Positions 57,352 through 64,000 of a DNA stretch of 64,000 bases are shown piece by piece (position 1 is the stretch's first letter; the number at the start of each line of letters is the position of its first letter). Made by a program: the position numbers and the translations under genes. The notes beneath the pieces are model-generated. The model saw only the letters and a program-made list of their open reading frames with translations. It did not search any database and was not told the DNA's origin. The DNA comes from Nostoc sp. UHCC 0870 (GTDB lineage Bacteria > Cyanobacteriota > Cyanobacteriia > Cyanobacteriales > Nostocaceae), in NCBI RefSeq assembly GCF_022063185.1, contig NZ_CP091913.1, positions 3,732,001-3,796,000 on the forward strand. The letters run 5' to 3'.

Positions 57352-57444
57352 TATACCTCAAGCGATAACCGCCATAACATAATTTTAATTAAAGCTGTAG
57401 AAGTGTCAGAATGTTAAGTGTAAACTTTAATTACAAACGCACTT

Positions 57445-57732
57445 ATGCCGAAAGCTATTTGGAACGGGGCTATTTTAGCTGAAAGCGACCAAACCGTCGT
57501 CGTGGAAGGAAACCATTATTTCCCCTCTGACGCAATTAACAAGCAGTATTTCCAAGAAAGTGACACTCACACTACTTGTCCGTGGAAAGGTGTTGCTAGT
57601 TACTACAGCATCGCCGTTGATGGACAAGTCAACAAAGACGCGGCTTGGTACTATCCCAGCACCAAGGAGAAAGCTAAGAATATTGAGGGTTATGTTGCTT
57701 TCTGGAAAGGTGTAAAAGTCGAAAATAATTAA
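57445..57732 (+). CDS. DUF427 domain-containing protein
   Basis: A 95-residue protein matching DUF427 from end to end: AIWNGAILAESDQTVVVEGN, YFPSDAINKQYFQESDTHTTCPWKG (the conserved CPWKG motif, residues 50-54), ASYYSIAVDG and AAWYYPSTKEKAKNIEGYVAFWKG. Function unknown; small cytoplasmic beta-rich protein, widespread in cyanobacteria. It converges with the next gene, separated by a strong inverted repeat. Confidence 0.93.
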   Translation: MPKAIWNGAILAESDQTVVVEGNHYFPSDAINKQYFQESDTHTTCPWKGVASYYSIAVDGQVNKDAAWYYPSTKEKAKNIEGYVAFWKGVKVENN

Positions 57733-57749
57733 GAAAAACACCTATTTTT

Positions 57750-57815
57750 CTCTGTGTCTCCGTGTCTCTGTGGTGAATAAGTTATTTTTAACCACAGAGG
57801 CACAGAGGCACAGAG
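57750..57815. terminator. inverted repeat between convergent genes
   Basis: CTCTGTGTCTCCGTGTCTCTGTGGT (57750-57774) pairs with its inverted form at 57791-57815, 25-bp arms with two mismatches and a 16-base AT-rich loop. It is preceded by a run of T (CTATTTTTC) on the left. Its position between two convergent stop codons fits a bidirectional terminator. The internal 8-mer repeats (CACAGAGG) suggest a dispersed repeat as its source. Confidence 0.75.
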
Positions 57816-57823
57816 AATTAGTC

Positions 57824-58399
57824 TTACCATGCTTCTGCCCAATAGACAATTTCTGAGGCTGAACTATCAATAGCTACACCGTAACTATTACCGTGATTCC
57901 ACTTAAAGCCGGCTCTACCTTTATCCTGGGCATTTAAGACTAATATTTCATAGGAAGGGGGAAAGGATTCACTACCAGAATCGCTGGTGTAGAACAAAGT
58001 AGTTGGTACACCATTGGGGAAATTGGCGTGGTCGTTACTGTCTCCACCCCGATATTGACGTTTTGCCAGTTTTCTGTATTGTGTCAGTAATTTTTGAATC
58101 TGTGCTGGTGATTGTTTGAGTCTAGCTTGAAAGAAAACACTTGCTTGGGAAACTCCCGGAGAGTAAGCAATGCGTAAATTCTCGGTATCCTGCGGTATTT
58201 CCCTAGGGAAATGCTTTACTTCTTCTTGACTTAACCAGAGTTGATGACGGATTTCTCGATAACGAGATGTATCAGTAATTACTTGATTTTGGCTACTACT
58301 AAACGCTTTTCTTAGAAAGAAACTCCCGCCGACAACGCCAACACTGCTGAGGGAGAATAAAACTATCATCGTGAATTTGACAAAGTGCGATCGCTTCAT
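57824..58399 (-). CDS. secreted or membrane-anchored hypothetical protein
   Basis: A 191-residue protein with an N-terminal basic and hydrophobic segment (MKRSHFVKFTMIVLFSLSSVGVVGG...), a signal peptide or anchor. The remainder is soluble and contains SRYREIRHQLWLSQEEVKHFP and a C-terminal KWNHGNSYGVAIDSSASEIVYW. I do not recognise a family; it looks like a cyanobacterial conserved exported protein. It converges on the DUF427 gene. Confidence 0.7.
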   Translation of the reverse strand: MKRSHFVKFTMIVLFSLSSVGVVGGSFFLRKAFSSSQNQVITDTSRYREIRHQLWLSQEEVKHFPREIPQDTENLRIAYSPGVSQASVFFQARLKQSPAQIQKLLTQYRKLAKRQYRGGDSNDHANFPNGVPTTLFYTSDSGSESFPPSYEILVLNAQDKGRAGFKWNHGNSYGVAIDSSASEIVYWAEAW

Positions 58400-58796
58400 A
58401 GCGTTGGGTAGCTTCTCAGGTTTATAGCTATATACCCAACTACTAAACTAAAACCGTAATATTTCGGAGATGGATCTTGATATTTTGATGAAATCTTTGT
58501 GTAAACAGGGAAAATACGAAGTTAGTGTAAAATTTTCATGAAGAATATCTGGCTATCTAGTCAAAAACCACAGGTAACTATTTTCAGTATTTTAGCCAGT
58601 CTTGGGCATTCATCATCGCCAAAAAGCCTAATTACCTTAAGAAAATCAAGTTTTAAACGATATCAGTAAATTTGCTGTAGTAAACTACATATAAGACAAA
58701 TTATCCAAAATTAGGCAACAAATCCCGGATTTATCACAAAATTCCAGTTGTATCTAAATTTTATTAATTACGAATTACGAACTAGTTAAGATCACT
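58400..58796. other. intergenic region between divergent genes
   Basis: A 397-bp AT-rich region between the exported protein gene and the CHAT-AAA gene, which diverge. It should hold both promoters. Tandem ATTACGA units lie near 58768-58780, close to the plus-strand start, as before the phosphoribosyltransferase gene. Nothing else was recognised. Confidence 0.55.
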
Positions 58797-60410
58797 GTGA
58801 AAAAAATCCTGATTTTATCAGCAAATCCTACGAATACTAGCAGACTGCGCTTAGACAAGGAATTACGGGAAATTCAGACAGGATTGGAACGTTGTAAAAA
58901 CCGAGATGAGTTTGAAATTATTTCTAGATGGGCGGTGCGTCCTGAAGATTTGCGCCGTGCGCTGTTAGATCATGAGCCGCAAATTGTCCATTTTTCGGGA
59001 CATGGTGCTGGTGATGAGGGTTTAATTTTAGAAAATGATGCTGGGGAATGGCGGCTGGTAAGTACAGAAGCACTGGCTAATTTATTTGAGTTATGTAAAG
59101 AGAAAATTGAGTGTGTATTATTAAACGCCTGTTATAGCGAAGTGCAAGCTGAGGCGATTTACCAACACATCGGCTGTGTGATGGGGATGAATCAAAAAAT
59201 TGGGGATGTAGCAGCAATAGAATTTGCGATCGGGTTTTATGATGCTTTGGGTGCTAATAAATCCTATGAGGATGCTTACAAGTTTGGTTGTAATGCCATT
59301 GACCTCAAAAGTATTCCTGAATCTTCTACACCAGTTCTCAAAAGTCGTAAAAATCAAGCTCAGGAAACTCAGACAACGCCAATCATACCCTTAGAAAATC
59401 CAGAGGGACAAGTATCTTTGGAATCGGCTTTTTATGTGGAACGTCCACCAGTGGAAATAGACTGTTACCAACAGATTCTAGAATATGGGGCTTTAATTCG
59501 GATTAAAGCACCCCGACAAATGGGTAAAAGCTCGTTAATGTCGCGGATTCTTGCCCATGCTAGTGAAAACGGCTGCAAAGCTACTTCTGTGAACCTCCAG
59601 TCAGCAGATGCAGAATTTTTAGGTAATTTGGATCTATTTTTGCAGTGGTTTTGTGCCAGCATTACGGATAGTCTGAATCTTCCAGAGAAGATAAACGACT
59701 ATTGGAAAGGGGTTTTGGGAAGTAAGAACAAGTGTACAAATTACTTCCAGAGATATTTGTTAGCTGAAATTGATACACCCATCGCCTTGGGTTTAGATGA
59801 AGTAGACGAAATTTTCAAACATCCGCAAATTGCGACAGATTTTTTCGGGTTGCTGCGGGCTTGGCATGAACGTGCTAAAAATGACCCAGCTTGGAAAAAA
59901 CTCAGGTTGGTAATTGTACATTCTAAAGAAGTGTATATTCCTCTGAATATCAATCAGTCGCCCTTTAATGTGGGTTTACCTGTGGAGTTACCAGAGTTCA
60001 ATCAAAAACAGATGCAAGATTTATTGCAGCGTCACGGGTTAACTTGGTCTAATTCCCAGGTGGAACAGTTAATGATGTTGGTGGGTGGACATCCTTATTT
60101 AGTGCGAATGGCACTTTATCAAATTGCGCGCCAGAGGATGACTTTAGACCAACTCGAACAAATCGCACCCACAGAAGCCGGCCCTTATAATGACCATTTA
60201 CGCCGCCATTTACTGAATTTACAAGATGATGAGCAATTATTGGCAGCACTCAAGCAAGTGGTGACAGCAGATCATCCCGTGGATGTGGGAACAACAGCAG
60301 CGTTTAAACTCCGCAGTATGGGCTTAGTGAAATTTCAAGGGAATAAAGTTATGTCTTTGTGTAATTTGTATAGTAAATATTTTAGCGATCGCTTAGGTTT
60401 GAACAAATAA
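58797..60410 (+). CDS. CHAT-domain protein fused to an AAA-like ATPase domain
   Basis: 537 residues from a GTG start. Residues 1-180 form a compact CHAT-like domain with the catalytic pair His69 (HFSGHG) and Cys112 (LLNACYS). Residues about 205-537 form the cyanobacterial AAA-like domain: FYVERPPVEIDCYQQIL, Walker A-like PRQMGKSSL (239-247), Walker B ALGLDEVDEIF (330-340), and the sensor-like VGGHPYLVRMALYQIA. The combination suggests an ATP-controlled cysteine protease, comparable in layout to STAND signalling proteins. A paralogous AAA-like gene follows on the same strand. Function unknown; signalling or defence is inference. A perfect-arm palindrome follows the stop codon. Confidence 0.85.
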   Translation: MKKILILSANPTNTSRLRLDKELREIQTGLERCKNRDEFEIISRWAVRPEDLRRALLDHEPQIVHFSGHGAGDEGLILENDAGEWRLVSTEALANLFELCKEKIECVLLNACYSEVQAEAIYQHIGCVMGMNQKIGDVAAIEFAIGFYDALGANKSYEDAYKFGCNAIDLKSIPESSTPVLKSRKNQAQETQTTPIIPLENPEGQVSLESAFYVERPPVEIDCYQQILEYGALIRIKAPRQMGKSSLMSRILAHASENGCKATSVNLQSADAEFLGNLDLFLQWFCASITDSLNLPEKINDYWKGVLGSKNKCTNYFQRYLLAEIDTPIALGLDEVDEIFKHPQIATDFFGLLRAWHERAKNDPAWKKLRLVIVHSKEVYIPLNINQSPFNVGLPVELPEFNQKQMQDLLQRHGLTWSNSQVEQLMMLVGGHPYLVRMALYQIARQRMTLDQLEQIAPTEAGPYNDHLRRHLLNLQDDEQLLAALKQVVTADHPVDVGTTAAFKLRSMGLVKFQGNKVMSLCNLYSKYFSDRLGLNK

Positions 60411-60422
60411 ATTATGTTGCCC

Positions 60423-60455
60423 AGATCCCCGACTTCTTCAAGAAGTCGGGGATCT
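60423..60455. terminator. palindromic hairpin after the CHAT-AAA gene
   Basis: AGATCCCCGACTTCTT and AAGAAGTCGGGGATCT are perfect 16-bp arms with a single-base centre, 12 bp after the stop codon. It matches a dispersed palindrome commonly seen in cyanobacterial genomes and would form a stable terminator or 3' end hairpin. Confidence 0.75.
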
Positions 60456-60473
60456 AAATCTTACTTGATTAAA

Positions 60474-60557
60474 CCCCTACACCCCTACACCCCTACACCC
60501 CTACACCCCTACACCCCTACACCCCTACACCCCTACACCCCCACACCCCCACACCCC
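60474..60557. repeat. STRR, heptamer CCCCTACA
   Basis: Twelve nearly perfect CCCCTACA heptamers, the last ones changing to CCCCCACA. It lies directly upstream of the ATG of the AAA-like gene, leaving only five bases between repeat and start codon, so no ribosome-binding site can be present. Confidence 0.97.
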
Positions 60558-60562
60558 AATGT

Positions 60563-60851
60563 ATGCAGTATCAGTATCAAGTCGGTGGTAGCCTTCCCGC
60601 AGATGCGCCAACTTATGTTAAACGTCAAGCTGATGATGACTTATATACGGGTTTGAAAGCTGGGCAATTTTGTTACGTTCTCAACTCGCGTCAGATGGGG
60701 AAATCTAGCTTGCGGGTGCAGGTGATGGGGCGATTGCAGGCGGAGAGGTTTGCTTGTGCATCTGTGGATATTACCGCTATTGGGACGGCTGAAATTAAGC
60801 CGGAACAATGGTATGCCGGGGTGATTGATACTTTGGTGGGATATTTTAATT
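60563..60851 (+). pseudogene. AAA-like domain protein, 5' part (split by IS66-type element)
   Basis: Starts [19 protein letters not shown] and carries [25 protein letters not shown] with the Walker A-like NSRQMGKSS, the standard N-terminus of cyanobacterial AAA-like proteins. The frame is broken after GYFN by the element at 60852-62644. Joining 60851 to 62653 restores an uninterrupted frame, so the break is due to the insertion alone. The truncated frame runs about 15 codons into the element. Confidence 0.9.
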
Positions 60852-62644
60852 GTATCCCCTCAATATTCCGGGGTAAGGAGTTCTTCAGTCATCAATGAAA
60901 AACCAAAAGGATTGAGAGCAGATTTTTCCTGAATAATAGTTGCTAAAGAAGGAATATTCCCAACCTGAGAAATCCGGTCACGGATATACTCAAAAAAGCT
61001 AATTCCCAACTTACGAGTAGTAGCAACAAGAGACATAAAAGTATCCCAAGCCTGAGTACCTTCTAGAGTTTGAGTGGCATAACTAATATTACGCCGTTGC
61101 ACCATTGTCCTAGCAGCTAACTCCGCCGGATTATTATGCAAAGGTAATTCAGGATGCTCTAAGACTAAAAGCAACTCCGAAATTTTCAGCAGCGTTAATT
61201 GTTTTCGCTCATCCAACTGTTGATAACCGGTTTGAGTATCGAAAAGTTTCCAAAACTCAGACCGGAGTTTTTCTGCCATCTGTTGACTGGGTGCATCTTT
61301 GTAAGCCAGCAAGTCTCGGTAGTAATCCCAGAAATCATCCAGGAATTTATCAAGAGCTTTTTGGTGACAAGCAACATAAGGGGTCAACTTTTTGTAATGT
61401 CGTCCTTCATGCACCCAACACAAAGCGATATTATCAGTCAGTAATTTGAACTGAGGAGCATCATCACAAACGAGAGTTTGCACCACTGGCCAATCAGTTT
61501 GTTGATGATAAAAAGCAATCGCTGCTGCTTCTATAATCCGAGTCCGGTGTTGAGAACCTAGTTTGGGTAGATATGTATCAAGTAGAGTATTAAACTCTGC
61601 TTCACTCAACACAGTTTCTTGAGGTAATAGTTTAAGAGCATTTTTCCATTTAGTCGGGATTTGGAAAGTCTCCACTAAATTGTCTGTAAGTTGATTGAGA
61701 ATCAACTCCAGTTCTGTGGCATTTTGCAATACTTTTACTACACTCAATCTGTCTTTTTTGGCAGTGGTCAGGTAGATTGTATAGAAAGGGTTGCAGACTA
61801 CATTAGTGGTATAGTTCACCCCACCCACCCGCGCACCAGTTTGGTCGAAGTTTTGCCAAGGACTGCTCTCTAGTCCCGACGCATATACTTCATCTTTCTC
61901 GCTTTCAAAATCAGTGTGGTTTTTAATCAGTAGGTTCGATAAATATCCGGCTGATATGGATATCCCAATATCTTCTAAAAACTCTAATAATTTGCCTTGG
62001 GTCATGTTGCCCCCATAGTATAGGCTCATCACCAAAGCTTTTATTCCCGGACCGAATTCTCCTTCGTAACCGCAAGGCAGTTCTGCTAAATAGGTTTTTC
62101 CCACTGAAGGTGAGTAGTATTTCTCTTTACGGAATAATACGTTGTCCGTTCCCAAGGTGATGTCTTGGATGATTACTTCTTGATAGCCTTTAAACTCTGC
62201 GTCTGCTGGCAGTTTGTCCTGGGGATATTCCAATATTTGTTCTCTATTTATTTTAACTGTCGCTTTCTTACTGCCTTTGTTGTGCTTTTTTAGAGTCTGT
62301 CGTTCTTTTTCTGATGAGTGATTGTTGGCAAATCCTTTCTTGCTGCTTTTGATGTCTGGTTGACCTTTTTCTCCTTTCAGGCGGTTGTTTTCATCTTTTA
62401 ACTGTTGATTTTCATCTCGTAATTCTTTGACTTCTGCTTGCAATTGCTCTATTAGGTTCAGTAATATTTCTACTGTCCGACGCATTGATTCATCTGCAAT
62501 TCCTTTTGGCTCGATGGTTTGCAGTATCTCTTCTCCCAATTTTTTACTCGAATCTAGCTTTTGCGTCATGTGTCATATTTTATGATATTGCTTGTCCCTC
62601 GCTGACTTTATTTTTTCTACTACCCCTACTTATTGAGCCGATAC
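60852..62644 (-). mobile_element. IS66-family insertion sequence (1793 bp)
   Basis: Ends GTATCCCCTCAATA... and, inverted on the right, GTATCGGCTCAATA..., matching at 18 of the first 24 positions. The 8-bp sequence TTTTAATT flanks both sides (60844-60851 and 62645-62652), the duplication length typical of IS66. One transposase gene fills it; the tnpA/tnpB accessory frames of classical IS66 are absent, as in the short single-gene (ISBst12-like) branch. Confidence 0.92.
60860..62569 (-). CDS. IS66-family transposase
   Basis: 569 residues. The N-terminus is a leucine-zipper-like coiled coil ([21 protein letters not shown]), followed by a basic Ser/Lys-rich linker. The central and C-terminal parts match the IS66 DDE transposase: [32 protein letters not shown] with a catalytic Asp, [22 protein letters not shown], and [20 protein letters not shown] with the catalytic Glu. 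It appears intact, so the element could still be active. The stop codon lies inside the left terminal repeat, and the gene is antisense to the interrupted host gene. Confidence 0.92.
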   Translation of the reverse strand: MTQKLDSSKKLGEEILQTIEPKGIADESMRRTVEILLNLIEQLQAEVKELRDENQQLKDENNRLKGEKGQPDIKSSKKGFANNHSSEKERQTLKKHNKGSKKATVKINREQILEYPQDKLPADAEFKGYQEVIIQDITLGTDNVLFRKEKYYSPSVGKTYLAELPCGYEGEFGPGIKALVMSLYYGGNMTQGKLLEFLEDIGISISAGYLSNLLIKNHTDFESEKDEVYASGLESSPWQNFDQTGARVGGVNYTTNVVCNPFYTIYLTTAKKDRLSVVKVLQNATELELILNQLTDNLVETFQIPTKWKNALKLLPQETVLSEAEFNTLLDTYLPKLGSQHRTRIIEAAAIAFYHQQTDWPVVQTLVCDDAPQFKLLTDNIALCWVHEGRHYKKLTPYVACHQKALDKFLDDFWDYYRDLLAYKDAPSQQMAEKLRSEFWKLFDTQTGYQQLDERKQLTLLKISELLLVLEHPELPLHNNPAELAARTMVQRRNISYATQTLEGTQAWDTFMSLVATTRKLGISFFEYIRDRISQVGNIPSLATIIQEKSALNPFGFSLMTEELLTPEY

Positions 62645-62652
62645 TTTTAATT

Positions 62653-64000
62653 TATATAGTGATTTTGATTTAGATGGTTGGTGGAATGAGAACGGTTTAA
62701 TTTCACCAGTGCTGCGTTTTAGTAAGTTTATTGAAACGGTTTTATTAAAAAAAGTTAGCGAAAATATTGTTATTTTTATTGATGAAATTGATAGTGTTTT
62801 AAGTCTGGCTTTTAATCTGGATGACTTTTTTGCAGTGATTCGGGATTGTTATAACCGACGGGCAGATCATCCTGAATATCATCGCATCACTTTTGCATTG
62901 ATTGGGGTGTCTACTCCCTCAGATTTGATTCAAGATAAAGGACGCACGCCTTTTAATATTGGGAAAGCAATTGATTTAACAGGTTTTGAGTTAGATGAGG
63001 CTGAACCTTTGGCGCAGGGTTTGGCGGCGTTGGGGAATCCCCAAGAATTGATGGCGGCGGTGTTGGCGTGGACTGGTGGACAGCCGTTTTTAACCCAAAA
63101 AGTTTGTAATTTGTTGGTTGGGGATTGGGGACTGGGGATTGGGGAAGATGATGAGGGTGTAGAGGATGTTAAACAATCCAAAATCCAAAATCTAAAATCT
63201 AAAATTGCGGGGTTGGTGGAAGGTGTTGTCAGAAACCGAATTATTGAAAATTGGGAAGGACAAGATGAACCGGAGCATTTAAAGACAATTCGTGACAGAA
63301 TCATGCGGAGTGGGGAACAGCGCACGGGGCGGCTTTTGGGGTTGTGTCAGCAAATTGTGCAGCAGGGTGAAATAGTTGCTGATGATAGTTATGACCAGAT
63401 GACGCTGCGGTTGACTGGGTTGGTGGTCAGGCGGGATGGGAAGTTGCGAATTTATAACCGCATCTATGCAGAGGTGTTTCAGGAGGAATGGTGTAACAAT
63501 CTTTTAGCTAAGTTGCGTCCATATTCTGTTGCTTTTAATGCTTGGGTGGCTGCTGATTATCAAGATGAATCGCGGTTGTTACGGGGACAAGCTTTGCAAG
63601 AGGCTTTGGCTTGGCGCATTGGTAAAGGTTTGACTGATGTTGATGACCGATTTTTAGATGCTAGTCAGGAATTAGCAAGAAAAGAATTTGAGCGAGATTT
63701 AGAACTAGCTAAGAAAGAACAAGCGATATTAGCCGCAGCGAATAAAACAGCTAGGCAAAGAGTGCAAATTGCCTCGGTGTTGTTGTGCGTTTCGGTGGTG
63801 GCTACGGTGGGGTTGGGAGTTTTGGCGGGGAGAAGTAATCAACAATTGGCTACGGCGAGAAGTGAACGGGATAAAATTGATAGTGAGAAACAACAAAAAG
63901 AGCAAGAACTAACAACGGCACAGCAGCGAATTGTCAATGCTAATCAGAAGGTGACTGATGCAGAGAAAAAGGTCAGAGATGCTGAGGCTAATTTAAAAAA
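62653..64000 (+). pseudogene. AAA-like domain protein, 3' part (continues beyond window)
   Basis: Continues the frame of 60563-60851 with FDLDGWWNENGLISP, Walker B IVIFIDEIDSVLSL, ITFALIGVSTPSDLI, GFELDEAEPLAQGL, WTGGQPFLTQKVCNLL and VRNRIIENWEGQDEPEHLKTI, all standard for the AAA-like family. Near the end there is one membrane helix (RVQIASVLLCVSVVATVGLGVL) and a coiled coil (about 63670 to the edge), after which such proteins often carry WD40 repeats. No stop or frameshift is seen up to base 64000. A short in-frame repeat insert lies at 63118-63206. Confidence 0.88.
63118..63206. repeat. in-frame repeat insert within the AAA-like gene
   Basis: GGGGATTGGGGACTGGGG heptamers at 63118-63145 and AATCCAAA/AATCTAAA units at 63175-63206 encode a Gly/Trp-Asp and Lys/Gln-rich stretch between the VCNLLV and IAGLVEGVVRNRI motifs. 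The reading frame is kept. Related proteins usually have a shorter segment here (from memory). Confidence 0.75.

Larger units (their letters stand above)
56559..57444. other. long non-coding region with mobile-element traces
   Basis: The 886-bp gap between the ATPase and DUF427 genes holds, in order: the second MITE copy (56619-56731), a candidate IS200/IS605-derived element with a hairpin at each end (56768-57070), unassigned AT-rich DNA, and a G-rich dispersed repeat (57309-57351). No gene is seen. The promoter of the ATPase must lie between 56559 and the MITE, or within it, and that of DUF427 after 57351. Confidence 0.7.

Noticed and set aside
57475..57741. Open frame antisense to DUF427
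   Set aside because: It mirrors the well-supported DUF427 gene and has no recognisable features.
60414..60656. Open frame with repeated HPYTPTPL
   Set aside because: It comes from the palindrome and the CCCCTACA STRR and overlaps the real AAA-like gene start in another frame.
62930..63325. Minus-strand open frame opposite the AAA-like gene
   Set aside because: It is a shadow of the conserved plus-strand AAA-like frame; its Pro/Ser-rich part is the repeat insert.

Overview
The window comes from a filamentous, heterocyst-type cyanobacterium (Nostoc/Anabaena group). Signs are the many HIP1 octamers (GCGATCGC), the heptameric short tandem repeats (STRRs) between and sometimes inside genes, the photosystem I assembly gene ycf3, a GUN4-domain protein, and several CHAT/AAA-like genes typical of Nostocales. 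No tRNA, rRNA or CRISPR array was seen.

Layout. (1) 1-7.4 kb, minus strand: a cyanobacterial regulatory/protease locus of sigma-70-like factor, TPR-CHAT protease, DUF1822 protein and a second CHAT protein cut by the window edge. A type II restriction-modification pair (C5 methyltransferase overlapping a Bpu10I-like nuclease) sits in its middle. (2) 7.5-17.6 kb: mostly housekeeping or conserved genes (DUF2330, RnfD-like, phosphoribosyltransferase, HPF-cold-shock fusion, gatC, ycf3, SRAP peptidase, glutathione S-transferase, DUF167, DUF2809, DUF2231, hemerythrin), separated by STRRs and one copy of a 113-bp MITE. (3) 17.8-49.6 kb, all minus strand: a complete anabaenopeptin-type nonribosomal peptide cluster. 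In transcription order it holds hphB, hphCD, a small hydrophobic protein, aptA (A-PCP-C-A-PCP-E), aptB (C-A-PCP), aptC (C-A-PCP-C-A[NMT]-PCP), an Uma2-family gene, aptD (C-A-PCP-TE), hphA, an SbmA/YddA-type ABC exporter, a coiled-coil GUN4 protein and a lipocalin-like protein. (4) 49.6-58.4 kb: LamG-patatin protein, divergent MetK, P-type ATPase, second MITE copy, a probable IS200/IS605-derived remnant, DUF427 and a secreted protein. (5) 58.8-64 kb: a CHAT-AAA protein followed by an AAA-like gene split by an IS66-family element with an 8-bp target duplication; the gene runs off the window.

How the genes work together. HphA, HphCD and HphB form a leucine-like chain-elongation route from an aromatic 2-oxo acid to homophenylalanine or homotyrosine. 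AptA-D should build a hexapeptide: exocyclic residue, D-Lys, residue 3, a homo-aromatic candidate, an N-methylated residue, residue 6. The thioesterase closes the ring through lysine and the ABC protein exports the product. My manual reading of the adenylation pockets gives an acidic lysine-type pocket at position 2, a Phe-type pocket at the N-methylating module (where N-Me-Ala is common) and an aliphatic-looking pocket at position 1, so the product may be an unusual variant.

The most notable direct observations are: an 87-bp hphA remnant fused out of two distant parts of the gene, just before hphB; an STRR inserted in frame inside an AptA adenylation domain; STRRs supplying the stop codons of two genes; MITE copies with 3-bp target duplications; the IS66 insertion; and a MetK homologue lacking two conserved aspartates.
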